From: Angomonas deanei | Lineage: Eukaryota > Euglenozoa > Kinetoplastea > Trypanosomatida > Trypanosomatidae | DNA length: 64,000 nucleotides | Direction of reading: 5' to 3' | NCBI GenBank assembly: GCA_903995115.1 | Contig: LR877153.1 | Location: 124,001 to 188,000 of the forward strand | Shown: positions 20,148 to 31,179 of the stretch, in pieces | How the letters are laid out: every line of letters starts with the position of its first letter | Position numbering within the stretch: the stretch's first letter is position 1 | Notes under the pieces: model-generated | The model's input: only the letters and a program-made list of their open reading frames with translations | Told to the model about the DNA's origin: nothing | Databases searched by the model: none | Position numbers and translations under genes: made by a program

Positions 20148-21353
20148 ATGAATCGGTACACTATTATATCTCAGGTAGGGGATGGATCCTTTGGTGTGGT
20201 CAGTAAGGCCCAAAACAAGGATACCCAGGAGATCGTGGCAATTAAAAGAATGAAACAGCGGTTTCACAGTTGGGAAGAGTGTCTTCAATTGCGCGAAATC
20301 CAGTCGCTGCGTAAGCTTCAGCACCCCAACTTGCTTAAAATGAAGGAAGTAGTTCGCGAAAATACCGAGTTGTTTCTTATTTTTGAGTTTTGTGATGGAA
20401 ATATATTTCAAATTCAACGCCAACGTGCGGAAGAGGTGAAAGGAAACCAGTCCTTTAATGATAGAGAAATCCGAAGCATCATGTGCCAGACACTCCTAGG
20501 AGTCCAGGCGGTTCACAAAGGTGGGTTCATGCATAGGGACCTCAAACCAGAGAACCTCCTCGTGAAGGGTGACTTAGTGAAGGTGGCCGATTTCGGTCTG
20601 GCGAAGGAAATCCGTTCTCGGCCGCCATTCACCGAGTACGTCTCCACGCGGTGGTACCGCGCACCGGAGATTGTGCTCCACTCGACACACTACAACTCCC
20701 CCATCGATATATGGGCTTGCGGGGTGATCTTCGCAGAGCTGTACCTCGCCCGTCCTCTGTTTCCCGGGACGTCGGAGAGTGACCAGTTGTTCAAGATTTG
20801 CTCCGTCCTTGGCACCCCACCTCCGAATGAGTGGGACGAAGGGTATCAGCTCGCCCGCCGCATGAACCTTCGATTCCCCACGATAGCCCCCACCCCCCTC
20901 CGCCAGCTCCTTTCCCAGGCCCCTCCGACCGCGGTGGATCTCATCGAGCAGATGCTCAGGTTTAACCCGGGGGATAGACCGACGGCGACGCAGTGCTTAC
21001 AGCATCCGTACTTCACTGGGACAGGGGGCAGCTCAGCGCTCTATGCCGGCATAGCGACGGGCCAACCACATAACCCTTTCCAAATGGCGACTAGCGGGCA
21101 GGGCACGAGCACCGCCCCGGCGCTGACGGGTGGCAACAACAGCCCCCCTCCCTCCTCTTCCTCTGCGTCTTTGGCCAAGTACGCTAACCTTTTCAACCCC
21201 GGCAACCGAAGTCCCCTATCAAAGGTATCTCCTTCGCCACTGACGGCCGGTAGCGCTAGTGTAGTCGCAGGAGCGCATGTAGACAATGTTAAATCGGTTC
21301 CCCAACAAGTGCGCAAGAATTCTGGGGACAGTGATGATGAGTTTAACTTTTAA
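20148..21353 (+). CDS. CMGC protein kinase, RCK family (MOK/MAK/LF4-like)
   Basis: A 401-residue Ser/Thr kinase. Glycine loop GDGSFG at 11-16, Lys33, HRDLKPEN at 129-136, DFG at 148-150, and a dual-phosphorylation loop TEY at 162-164 followed by STRWYRAPE, which is the RCK/MAPK-like arrangement. All catalytic residues are present. The C-terminal 100 residues are Ser/Pro-rich without a domain. RCK kinases (MOK/LF4, ICK/MAK) limit cilium or flagellum length; that role is likely here by family and not shown by the sequence. Confidence 0.88.
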   Translation: MNRYTIISQVGDGSFGVVSKAQNKDTQEIVAIKRMKQRFHSWEECLQLREIQSLRKLQHPNLLKMKEVVRENTELFLIFEFCDGNIFQIQRQRAEEVKGNQSFNDREIRSIMCQTLLGVQAVHKGGFMHRDLKPENLLVKGDLVKVADFGLAKEIRSRPPFTEYVSTRWYRAPEIVLHSTHYNSPIDIWACGVIFAELYLARPLFPGTSESDQLFKICSVLGTPPPNEWDEGYQLARRMNLRFPTIAPTPLRQLLSQAPPTAVDLIEQMLRFNPGDRPTATQCLQHPYFTGTGGSSALYAGIATGQPHNPFQMATSGQGTSTAPALTGGNNSPPPSSSSASLAKYANLFNPGNRSPLSKVSPSPLTAGSASVVAGAHVDNVKSVPQQVRKNSGDSDDEFNF

Positions 21354-21748
21354 CGGTTTTTCTCCTGCCATCTTTTTTTTTCTTTTTCCATGTATTTTCA
21401 TTACGGTTATTGTGACTAGTTTTTTTTTTTTTTTAAAAAAAAAAGAAGTGTTATTGTTGTGGTATTGTGTTGACAGAGACCATATGTAGACGGTTATGCG
21501 GAGGATAAAAGTGATTTGAGTGATGTAAAATAAATAATGCGATGATTTCGCAGAGAGTATTGACTGTGCTTTTCTGCGTATAGACAGAAACCACCGTGCG
21601 TGTGCGGAAGGAGTAATGGAACACCTTAGATGGCGCCGAGCCGCTCTCCTTGTTTTGCAGAAGCGTTCATAACATTACCTTTATCCCCCCCTTTTTTTTC
21701 TGGCCGTGTGTGTTAATAGTTCATTTAGTAGATTATTGTGTGTTTTCA
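21354..21748. other. Intergenic spacer with a T-run/A-run palindrome
   Basis: Contains T15 (21420-21434) immediately followed by A10 (21435-21444), a perfect palindrome that could form a hairpin, then a pyrimidine-rich stretch (21672-21700) before the surface glycoprotein start. No gene recognised. Confidence 0.65.
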
Positions 21749-24700
21749 ATGAAAGGTTGGCTAGTTTTGACTCTTCTCATAGGAAGTTTTATTCCTTTAG
21801 CCTCCTGCACAAATTTGTATTTATGTGGCCCGGATGAGCTACATTTTTTGATATCGACTTCAAGTGAGAATGAGGCGGTCGTCTCTTTCTTAAAGGAAAA
21901 GGGGGTAAGCGAGGCAGCGTTTGATGGGTGTTCCCAAAACGGTGTTTTCTTTAGTTGTCAATCTTTGGACCCTCTTCCATGGCACCCGTCCTCCCTAACG
22001 GCAAGCAAAAAAAAAGCGTTTTTGGTTGTGAAAGAGGACGGCAGCTGGGAAGCGAAAACGTCTTGGGCCGCGTATTTTACATCTTATCAGTTTATTTGTG
22101 AAAATCGCAGTACCACCTCCAGCACGACCACGACATCGTCTACCGTTGCCCCACCCACCAACACCTCTACCAGTTCGACCACATCCACGACGTCCACCTC
22201 CACTACTACCACCAGCACGACGACCACCACGACGACGACAACGACCACGGCGGCACCGAAGCCTCCGGTGGTTTTGCTGCCCCTGAAAGATTTTTTGGAG
22301 GAAGTCAAAAAGGAGCTGGACTCCCGCGGAGACGTAAACGTGCTCATCAACACCGTGAACGACGTTACTATTTCCGAAAGCGAGTCTCTTGCCGCCTCCC
22401 TCCAAATGCAACGCGACAACGGACGGGCCATCTTTATCAGCTTTCAAGGCTGTTCTGAAAGCGCAGCCTCCGCCTTGGTGGCCGTAGGGGATTCCGTTGT
22501 GTTTTCACTCCCGTTCAGCGTGTCCACTGAGCAGTCAACCAGAAGCATTTGCGTTTTCGGGTACGACTATGAAACCTCAACAGAAAAGTTAACGGTCAAG
22601 GTGGGCGCCTCCCTGGTGGTACAGGAACTCCTGACTGCCTTCGCCGCCCTCCCCCAAGTGGTCCATGTGAAGGAGTTCGACCTCGAGCGAGAATCTGGAC
22701 AGACGGTTTCTGTGACGTTCAGCGGGAAAGGGAACGCCGGTGGCCGAAACGACCGATATACTCCCTTGGACGAATGTGCTGTTTTCTCTAGTCAACAATG
22801 GCGTCCAGGGTCACCCTTGTACCCCTTCTACCAACACCGTGGGCTATCTCGTATCGGGCAACCGACTTTTCCTCAGCCTCTCCCGTCGACAGCTCCGCTC
22901 TCTCAATGAGGGGAAGAAGTCACTCTGTGCCGCTGTGGGGGAAAAGACCATCGTGGCGTTCACCTTTAATGTGGAGCAATTCGGGGCGACGACGGACTCG
23001 CCGCAGTACACACGCTCATCCTTGATGCCGCTCCTTGTAAATGGTGTGTCTAATACACTTTTGGCAGAGGGGAAAGTGAAGGTATTCTTTTCCAACTCCG
23101 ATAACTGCAAGAAAACAGTGAAGGAGGGTGTTCTACTGGTCCACAACACCTTTTCCACCTCGTCCCATAACGCGTTTGTGGCCATTCCCGATGATCTCGC
23201 CGATTCCTCCAAAACATACGTGTGCGTGTCGTTCAACTCCGTGACGAGCGCTGTCACCGCGGGTGGTGCGGCCGTCTTGGTGTCCGGCGAAGGTGGCACA
23301 CCGGCGAGAAGTGTACTCACCGTTTTGTATGGCATGAAGGGCAAAATTGATCTGGCAGACTACATTCGGGGAACTCAGTCCGGAAGGGATTCTATCCTAG
23401 AGACCTTGAACGATGAGGAAACGTCTCATTTTATACAATTTGTCCCCTTTTCATTCTCCGTGTCTTCCAATGAGGACGACAAGTCTGAGGCCTGCCTGCG
23501 GAGTGAGGAGGAAGCAACACTGCCAACGGATGGGTCCATACTCGTGATCAAGTACCCCTTAAAAATTTCGCGCAATACAGGTATTTTGTGCCTGGGGAAA
23601 AAATACATCAACATTGATTACGAAGTGGTTAGTGGAACCGATTTTATACACTCCGTCGACGGCGTTACGGAGTTCTCCAAATTGCCGTTCATCTTATCGA
23701 ATGCACCGGCCCGCGATGTTAGTACGATTGAGCTCGGTGCCAACAACTACGGCGACATTGGCGTTTTCTACGCCCCCGACGGAAGTGACTGTGGGGATGA
23801 TCAAGCATTGGTCCCACTCCTCTCGCACGACAGGAGCTATTATGCCTACTTACCAGAGAAGGAAGGTACGTACCTTATTTGTGCCGGGTTAACCGGGAAG
23901 CGCACCAATGTGTTTGTCTCGACAGAGAGTGTCATTGTCGTCGAGTCGTTCGAGAGAGCAGCCGAACAGTGGAAGACCAGTATCGGGGTCGGATCAGGGG
24001 AGTGGCGAACGTGCGGTAGCTCATCGCTCTGCGGGTCGAATCTACAGCAGAATTATGTGCAGGTGTGCAGTCCAATTTCCACGAATGTCATGCAGCCCTG
24101 GCCCATCCGCCTACAAGATGTGTTTAACTATATGGGCTCCTTCAATGTACGCATCTCCTTCAGCGACGTCCCCATCCCGACGGGGTTGTACCTCAACGCC
24201 TTTTTCATCCCAGTGGAGTACGGCGCAGCGCACTGCCGTTTGTACGACAAGTTAAAGATGTCCTCCGACGAGCTGTTCAGTTCATCCGCTGTGGCGACGT
24301 TGGGGCAGACGATTGTCTACTTCCAGGACTCCTTCGACCTGGGGTCGATGGTGATCGGACTGACGCCACTCGACAAGCCATGCGCGGCGAAGAACATTGT
24401 GTTCAAGTCGTATGTCAATCCCAATGGCCGGAACTCCCTCTCCTCCTTTGACGCGTCTCCACTAGTTCTCAAGATGGAGGAGAAATTCTACGCCCTTTGC
24501 TACTTGACAGACTCGAAATGGACACGAGCGGGATTCACCATCGTGCAGACGGCCAGCTCCCCTGCCGTTCCCCCAAGCCGGATAGAGGCGATTGGTGCGG
24601 TGACCTCCGTCAGTGAGGAGTCTGCCATTTACCTGTGGCGAACTCAGACCTTTGCGGAGTGGAACGTGGTCGGTATATTCTACCCGGAGGAGTCCATCGA

Positions 24701-26066
24701 ATTGGCGCTTGTCTGGGACGACCCTACCTGCGCGGCGAAGGCAGCGTACACGACCGCCGTCCGTTATGTGTCTCTCACGGGGGGCAAGTTGAGTGTGGAT
24801 GTGACAGCGGTCTCAGAGGCACCCAAGGCTTCCTCCGTGTTGTACTCCTGCTATCGAATTGGTGATTCGGTCTTGAAACCGCTGAGAATCGACCGGTTGA
24901 AGAGTCTGACGGTTATTCTTCAGCCGTTGTCTGTGTCCTCATTGAATTACCTCCCCCGCATTTCCGCGTCGTATAACACAAAGGAGAACATTACGGTGCA
25001 GATCACCGACATTGATAACCCCCCAGTTCAGCAGGTGGCACTTTTCAAGGAAAGTGAGAAGGACAGCTCGGATAAGAGCTGCTCGACGGACAGTAGCAAA
25101 TACGTGACGACTCTGCCCGTCACCAAGGACTCCTTCGGACACCGTTCCTTCACCGTCCCCAGTGATGTCGTTAATCGCGTCGGTGTGAAGGACACAACCG
25201 TGTACCTCCGACTGTGCGCCTCCGCCGCCGCGGAGGGGGTTCTCGCCCCCGTCAGCGCCTATATTGTGTTGAACGGGTGGGAGGTGGATCTCTCGGTTAG
25301 CCCCGTCGCATTGGTGTTTTACTTCACTCCTCTCAACGGCACCACCAACATTGCGGAATCGGATGGTGTGTCAAGCGCCCTTTTGAGCTACGCCAAAAGC
25401 GTCGGTGTCTCGAACACGGACGACATTTTGGTCACTATGAAGGCGACGAACCGATACTTGTTCTATTTGGAACCCTCGAAGGACCTGAACAGTGCCAAGT
25501 CGTTAGAGGAAACGGGCAAGTTATACAAGGCGCTGAGCGAAGGAACGAACTTACCCTTATACGCCAACAACCAAGACAACAATGTGTTTGTAGCCACCTC
25601 GGTGGAGGGCGTGTATGCGCGGGACCAAACAGCGCACCTTTCCTTCCCGTTCATTTCTCTTAGCACAATGGACGGCCCAACCACCCCGACGGTGGATGTG
25701 GGCACCAGTATCGCGCTCTTCTGTATTATCGTAGCACCGGTCGCGATCGGCTTTGTCGCCTTCTCCGTCCAACGTAGCATTCCAGCCTTGAAACGGAAAA
25801 AGTTAACGGCAAAACCCGAGGAAACTTTCGTGGAGAGCGGGGAATCGCCACCACCGCGGAAACCGTACACTGGCACGGAGAATGAGGAGGCCGACGAAGA
25901 GGCGGGCGGTGGGGAGCGGGACCGTAACGTTGCCGTACCACTGGCAGTAGAACCCAACATGGAAGACACGAATGCAAACCCACTGTATGACTCGGACGAG
26001 AACGAGCACAAGGACCTCGGATGCTCGCCACCAGTGACGAACTCCACGTTTGTGATGAAAACGTAA
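21749..26066 (+). CDS. Large Thr-rich type I surface glycoprotein (apparent frameshift)
   Basis: I place the start at the ATG giving MKGWLVLTLLIGSFIPLASC, a clean signal peptide; an upstream in-frame ATG at 21650 would put this segment inside. A mucin-like Thr/Ser tract follows at about residues 125-170. The reading frame changes once between about 22725 and 22745: the first frame runs on only to 22909 with sequence unlike the rest, and the second frame is open from 22740 to 26066. Read through both, the protein is about 1430 residues. Near the end is a transmembrane helix (SIALFCIIVAPVAIGFVAF) and an acidic cytoplasmic tail of about 90 residues. The ectodomain shows loosely repeated segments such as 'VGVFY..DGSDC' and 'VGIFYPEESIEL'. 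I do not recognise the family; a kinetoplastid-specific surface protein is likely. The frame change is probably a sequence error. Confidence 0.7.
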
Positions 26067-26375
26067 TTTTTTTTTTTTTATTTCCGTAAAGCATAGAAAT
26101 TAGGAATAGGCGGCGATCCTACACTATACGATTATTGTTCTGTCAATTTGCCCTTTTCTGTTTATTTGAAAGTTTTTTAAAAGTATTAATTGTTCATCAA
26201 CGTTCATAAAAAAGAATAGTGGATACGCTGTTGATATGAAGTTGGTTCGTTGTCCTGCGTTGTTTAACGTTAATTTGCACATACTTTTCCCCTTTCTTCA
26301 TTGCTTTACCACCTAGTCGCTGATTAGCACTGCAATTTTTTTTTTTATAAAAAAAAAAAACACAAACCAATAATC
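26067..26375. other. Intergenic spacer with a T-run/A-run palindrome
   Basis: AT-rich spacer; T11 (26336-26346), ATA, then an A-run to 26360 make a near-perfect palindrome just before the Ebp1 start. A pyrimidine tract at 26286-26300 and AG at 26315-26316 may be the trans-splice signal. Confidence 0.6.
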
Positions 26376-27509
26376 ATGTCCAAAAAGGTTGAAGAATGGG
26401 AGGATGTGGAGGAGGAGGAGGAAGAAGAGGAAGAAGAAGACACCACCATCAACAACTCCGATGTGGTCGGCAAGTATAAGAAGGCCGCCCAGTGGTGCAA
26501 CGAGTCTCTTCAAGTGGTGGTGGACGCCGTGAAGCCTGGCGCCAAAGTGTTTGAGCTCTGCCGCTTGGGTGACGACACCGTCGCCGCCAAACTGAAGACC
26601 ATGTACAAGGGCACGGAGAAGGGTCTCGCCTTCCCCACCTCCATCTCCCTCAACAACTGTGCGTGCCACTTTAGTCCCGGTGCCGGTGACGAGGAGAAGC
26701 CCCGCGAACTGAAGGAAGGGGATGTGGTGCACATTGACCTCGGCATACAGGTGGACGGGTACTGCGCCCAGGTAGCCCACACGGTGCAGGTGACGGCGAG
26801 CGGCTCCCTGGCCGATGACAAGGTCGGCCACCTCATCGTGGCGGCGCACAACATTCTCCACACCGCTGTTCGCAAGTTGAGACCGGGTGCTAACATTTAC
26901 GAGGTGACGGAGGTGATTGAGAAGGCCGCCGCCCACCACGGCGTGAACCCTGTAGACGGTGTCCTCTCGCACATGTTGAAGCGTTATATCATCGATGGCT
27001 TCCGCTGCATCCCCCAGAAGAAGGAGGCGGAGCACATGGTGCACAACTACGACTTTGATCTGGCGCAGGTGTGGACGTTAGATATTGTCATGTCTACTGG
27101 TAAAGGTAAGCTGAAGGAGCGCGACGAGCGCCCGTTCATCTACAAGGTTGCCTTGGATAGCAACTACAATGTGAAGCTGGAGAGTGCTAAGGAGCTGGAG
27201 AAGGAGATTGACACCAAGTACGCCACATTCCCTTTTGCGATTCGCAACCTAGAGACCAAAAAGGCTCGTCTCGGGCTGAACGAGATGATCAAAAACGGCG
27301 CCGTGATTCCTTACCCCGTTCTCTACGAAAGAGACGGCGAGCAGCTGGCGCACTTTAAGAGCACCATCCTGATCACAAAGAAGAAGATTGAGGTGATTAC
27401 GGGACTGAAGCCCCAGGCCGGCCCTGCGCTGGCTCCTTACACGGATGAGGTGGTGATCGCCGCCTCCAAACTTCCTCTCATCCTGGAGGACAAGAAAAAG
27501 AAGAAGTAA
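26376..27509 (+). CDS. Ebp1/PA2G4 homologue (methionine-aminopeptidase-fold protein)
   Basis: A 377-residue protein of normal length for the family. An acidic N-terminus is followed by the pita-bread fold: VVGKYKKAAQWCNESLQ, ISLNNCACHFSPG, and DVVHIDLGIQVDGYCAQVAHT, matching the Ebp1/p38-2G4 pattern instead of a true MetAP; most of the metal-binding residues of active aminopeptidases are not conserved. A lysine-rich tail ends the protein. Family members bind ribosomes and rRNA near the exit tunnel and affect growth and translation. Confidence 0.93.
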   Translation: MSKKVEEWEDVEEEEEEEEEEDTTINNSDVVGKYKKAAQWCNESLQVVVDAVKPGAKVFELCRLGDDTVAAKLKTMYKGTEKGLAFPTSISLNNCACHFSPGAGDEEKPRELKEGDVVHIDLGIQVDGYCAQVAHTVQVTASGSLADDKVGHLIVAAHNILHTAVRKLRPGANIYEVTEVIEKAAAHHGVNPVDGVLSHMLKRYIIDGFRCIPQKKEAEHMVHNYDFDLAQVWTLDIVMSTGKGKLKERDERPFIYKVALDSNYNVKLESAKELEKEIDTKYATFPFAIRNLETKKARLGLNEMIKNGAVIPYPVLYERDGEQLAHFKSTILITKKKIEVITGLKPQAGPALAPYTDEVVIAASKLPLILEDKKKKK

Positions 27510-27939
27510 ATGCCTTCATTATGGAAGCGAGTACTTTTTCCCACCACCCCTCTTTTTCGTTTTTAATTCTTAAAACAATAATAACATTACTAAATAATAT
27601 ATAATAAAACAAACTAAAGTGAAAATAGCACACGTCTAGGCAAAAAAAAAAAAAAACTACAATTTTAATAAAGAAAACTAATAACATTTTTTTTTTCTAT
27701 TTTACCCTACCTAAATAACAACAGTAACCATAAAATCGTTTCTTTGTGGAGCTCTCCTATGTGGCAAGTGCACGCTTCACTCGTTTCCCTCCCATCCCTT
27801 CCGATCTCACCCGTTTTCTCCTTTTTCTTGTTCTCTCCGCTGTTGTTGCTCATATTATAAAGGCAATCAAGCCTCTTTCAAGTCTTTTTTTTTTTCCTTT
27901 TTAAAAAATAAATATATAGTAAACGTAACCTTTACCGCA
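27510..27939. other. Intergenic spacer (Ebp1 to STE kinase)
   Basis: AT-rich near the ends, with a pyrimidine-rich centre (about 27775-27850 and 27870-27900) that is the likely splicing signal of the next gene. Nothing else recognised. Confidence 0.65.
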
Positions 27940-28785
27940 ATGTCTGCTGTTCCCGTTGAAGAACTGCTACAGGTAACACTCGGTAAAAAACTTGGCGCTG
28001 GCAGTTTCGGTTCCGTATTCGTGGGGGTCCTTCCGTCTGGGAGGTTCGTGGCGGTGAAGGTACTAGAGCTGTCGGACGATGCCTCCCCATCGAATACAGA
28101 GGTGGAGATCCACCGTAAGCTAGTGCACCCCAACATTATCCGTTACCTCCACAGTCGAGTGGACGGTGATAGCTCTCCGAAAAAGCTTTATGTGTACTTA
28201 GAATTTGTCACGGGTGGATCGATCACGTCGTTAATGAAGAGTCTGCCCAACGGGTGCCTGCCCTACCCTGTGGTGCGTGTGTACGCCCGCCATATCTTTG
28301 AAGGACTACAGTACCTGCACAGCAACCAGGTGGCGCACCGTGACATCAAGGGGGACAATGTGTTGATTTCCATGGACACTGGAGTGGCCAAACTGGCCGA
28401 CTTTGATCAAGCAAAGATTATGAACACCCACGGCACGTACCGCAAGGCGGCCACCGCCACGTTGGCCGGCACCCCCTACTGGATGGCCCCGGAGGTGATC
28501 ACCGACGAGGCGGGCTACGATCCTTTCAAGGCCGACATATGGTCCGCGGGTTGCACCGTCGCGGAGATGATCACTGGCCGCGCCCCTTGGCAGCCAATGG
28601 GGAACGTGATGCACATTATGAACAAGCTTGCCCTCTCCACCGGGTGGCCCGATGCGATCCCTAAGAATCCCAGCGAATTAGGCTCGCAAGACGCGTACGA
28701 CTTCCTTGAACTGTGTTTCTGCCGCGATGTGGCGGAGAGACCCAGCGCTGCGACGCTGCTGGAGCATCCTTTTCTTAAAGATTAA
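27940..28785 (+). CDS. STE11/MEKK-like protein kinase with DFD instead of DFG
   Basis: A 281-residue protein that is almost only a kinase domain. Glycine loop GAGSFG at 19-24, Lys40, Glu55, HRDIKGDN at 133-140 and GTPYWMAPE at 177-185 place it in the STE group, closest to MEKK. The metal-binding motif reads DFD at 154-156 (KLADFDQAK): the Asp that binds magnesium is kept but the flexible glycine is replaced by Asp. The enzyme could still be active, with altered loop movement. No regulatory domain is visible. Confidence 0.88.
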   Translation: MSAVPVEELLQVTLGKKLGAGSFGSVFVGVLPSGRFVAVKVLELSDDASPSNTEVEIHRKLVHPNIIRYLHSRVDGDSSPKKLYVYLEFVTGGSITSLMKSLPNGCLPYPVVRVYARHIFEGLQYLHSNQVAHRDIKGDNVLISMDTGVAKLADFDQAKIMNTHGTYRKAATATLAGTPYWMAPEVITDEAGYDPFKADIWSAGCTVAEMITGRAPWQPMGNVMHIMNKLALSTGWPDAIPKNPSELGSQDAYDFLELCFCRDVAERPSAATLLEHPFLKD

Positions 28786-29328
28786 GGATTCCAAGTGACC
28801 AGGATGGAGCGACCCCCCTTGCCCTAGGAGGACAGCGTTAGAACAGTAACTGCAAAAACTACGATGTTTAGGAAAGTTTAAAAAGAAAAAAAAAAGAAGA
28901 GGGAATAAACAGAGTGGATAACTTTTTTTTTTTTTTTTTGCTGCAATTATTAATAGCGTGCTTTCTATTATTAATCATTTTTTTTTTCCTTCTTTTAGGT
29001 ATTTCGAATGTAATGTATTTTTCGCTCCTTAGACGCCGTCTACAACGCCTATCGTGTAACAGACAGATTTATTATAATCACTATTAAAACAACAAATAAC
29101 GGCCATAAATGTAAACACGCCCCACGATATATAATAATAATGTTCGTCGTTTTGTCGGTGAATCTCACTCCTCGCCTTCTCACAAAAGAAACGATCGTGT
29201 ACGACGACTACATTTTCTATTCTCCCCTTTCTTTTTTTTTCGTTTGCTTCTGTGTGCCTTTCAGAGGTGTTTAGGAAAGTAGGTAGGAAAACTATCATTT
29301 ATTTTTATTATTATTTGCACAAAAAGAG
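28786..29328. other. Intergenic spacer (STE kinase to CAP-Gly kinase)
   Basis: AT-rich with A- and T-runs (for example 28923-28939); a pyrimidine-rich stretch at 29220-29265 precedes the next start. No gene recognised; an 89-codon minus-strand frame is not supported by anything. Confidence 0.6.
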
Positions 29329-31179
29329 ATGTCAGAATCTGATAATCAACGGTCAGCCGACTCTGTCACCAACGTAGAGAATAAATACAACATACACGAT
29401 GGGGCGGTGGTCGGTAAGGGCGCGTGGAGTACGGTAAAGAAGTGTACCCCCATCGCCCCGTATGTTCCTCCTGGTGCTCGACCTGGCATGAAATTTGTGG
29501 TTAAGATTATCTCCAAAGAATATCTCATCTCCCTGACGAAAGGCGACGTGGAGAGGGCCATGGCGGAGGTGAAGAGGGAGATTGATGTGCTGCGGCACAT
29601 TCCCCCGCACGAGAACGTGGTGACCTTTATTGAGCATGTGGAGACGGACGATCAGTTCCTTCTCTTTTTCGAGGAAGTGTTTTGCGGAGACCTCTGCGAG
29701 CTCATCTTGAACAATGACGAGGGAAAGCTCACGGAAAGTAAGTCGAAATACTACACGTACCAGGTCATCAAGGCGGTGCTACACTGCCACCTGCACGATG
29801 TGATCCACCGAGACATTAAGCCTGAAAATCTTCTAGTGAGCGACGATGATAATATTAAACTAACCGACTTTGGGCTGGCGAAGCGATCGAAAGGGGTGTG
29901 CACCGCCGAGGACCCCAAGGACCCGCTGGAGCTGGGATGCCTCCTCATGCCGTACCCAGGGTGCGAGCGGCTGGTAGGGAAAAAAATCGTCTGCTCTGAT
30001 GTGATTGGCACCCCTCGCTATGGTGCCCCTGAAATGTTCTACGCCAAATTTACGCAAACCCACTACGATGGATTCACCGCCGACACGTGGTCGATCGGCG
30101 TCGTGACGTACATTACACTCTCCGGTAGCTTCCCGTACTCTGCCGGGTCAAACGCGACGGAGAAGGAGGTGTTCCGCATCATTATGGATACCCCACTGCC
30201 CCACCCGTCCGACGTGTCCCCGTTGGCGCTAGACTTTATTCAAAGTTTGCTGAACAAGGACCCTAGTAAGCGTATTCCCCTCTACAACGCGCTGAACCAC
30301 CCTTGGCTCGCGGAGGTGATCGTCCCACGGGGCTCTGTCGTGGCGGCAAAACTGCTACAAGAGAATGCCCTCTCGTCACCGGAAATAGCCAACGCCTGTG
30401 CGCAGTTCAATAACGAAGCCCAGAAGCTGCACCTGTGCATCGCCAAGCTCCAGCACGAGATTACCGTTCTGCGCACGGAGCGGGATCAGGTGTTGGAGGA
30501 GCGAGAAGGCAGGGGCGAGACACGGGAGGGACGCACCCCTTCGCGACGGGCGCAGACCCCGAGTGGACTGTCCCGTCCCCGCTCGACCCGGTCGCAGGCC
30601 TCCTCCCTGCGGTCCCCTCACACCGCCACCTCTACCACCAAGCGCAGCGCTAGCCGGGACGTCAGCAGTAGCGAGGTCACCTCCTCCCAGCGGGGCTCCA
30701 GCCTCACGGCCCGCACCCGGAGTCCTCTGGCCCGCAGTGCCGGCGGGGCCGCTGTACGACGCGGTACCCCAGCAAGGACCGGCGGGACGACCCCCACCCG
30801 CACTGGCGGACGGTCCTCCTCCACCCACCGCGGCTCCGCCACGAACCGCTCCTCCACCCCAAGCGGCGGGACACGCTCATCCACCCCCGGGAGAAGCGCC
30901 AATCGCTCCCGCACACCGGGTGCGGCGGGCGGCGGCTCCTCGGTCAACCCCGCGAACGAGCTGCACGTGGGGGATCACGTCACGTACAAAGGGTATAAGG
31001 CGGTGGTCCGCTTTAACGGGTCCACCACGTTCGGGGCGGGTGTGTGGATTGGCTTAGAGATGTTAGAAGGAAACGAGGGCACAAACGATGGCTCTTCCTT
31101 TATTGATAAGAAGCAATACTTTACCTGTCCGAAGGGAAAGGGTGTTTTTGTCCGTGCCTCCCAAATCAAAAAGTCGTAG
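29329..31179 (+). CDS. Protein kinase fused to a C-terminal CAP-Gly domain
   Basis: A 616-residue protein. The kinase domain (about 22-332) has GKGAWS at 29-34, Lys59, HRDIKPEN at 160-167 and DFG at 180-182. It is CAMK-like, with a long activation segment (about 40 residues, CTAEDPKDP...) before GTPRYGAPE. Residues about 345-395 may form a short coiled coil. A Ser/Arg/Thr/Pro-rich basic linker (about 395-540) follows, then a CAP-Gly domain (about 541-616) with GDHVTYKG, FGAGVWIGLEM, GTNDG (usually GKNDG) and YFTCPKGKGVFV. CAP-Gly domains bind EEY/F tails of tubulin and EB proteins, so this kinase is probably tethered to microtubules; that is inference. Its basic linker is also typical of microtubule-binding proteins. 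Confidence 0.9.
   Translation: MSESDNQRSADSVTNVENKYNIHDGAVVGKGAWSTVKKCTPIAPYVPPGARPGMKFVVKIISKEYLISLTKGDVERAMAEVKREIDVLRHIPPHENVVTFIEHVETDDQFLLFFEEVFCGDLCELILNNDEGKLTESKSKYYTYQVIKAVLHCHLHDVIHRDIKPENLLVSDDDNIKLTDFGLAKRSKGVCTAEDPKDPLELGCLLMPYPGCERLVGKKIVCSDVIGTPRYGAPEMFYAKFTQTHYDGFTADTWSIGVVTYITLSGSFPYSAGSNATEKEVFRIIMDTPLPHPSDVSPLALDFIQSLLNKDPSKRIPLYNALNHPWLAEVIVPRGSVVAAKLLQENALSSPEIANACAQFNNEAQKLHLCIAKLQHEITVLRTERDQVLEEREGRGETREGRTPSRRAQTPSGLSRPRSTRSQASSLRSPHTATSTTKRSASRDVSSSEVTSSQRGSSLTARTRSPLARSAGGAAVRRGTPARTGGTTPTRTGGRSSSTHRGSATNRSSTPSGGTRSSTPGRSANRSRTPGAAGGGSSVNPANELHVGDHVTYKGYKAVVRFNGSTTFGAGVWIGLEMLEGNEGTNDGSSFIDKKQYFTCPKGKGVFVRASQIKKS

Noticed and set aside
22740-22909. Programmed frameshifting in the surface glycoprotein gene
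   Set aside because: No slippery heptamer or downstream structure stands out at the frame change; similar one-base changes in two other long genes make sequence error simpler.
30398-31057. 219-codon frame overlapping the kinase/CAP-Gly gene
   Set aside because: Pro/Arg/Ala-rich shadow of the Ser/Arg-rich linker; the main frame has kinase and CAP-Gly motifs on both sides.
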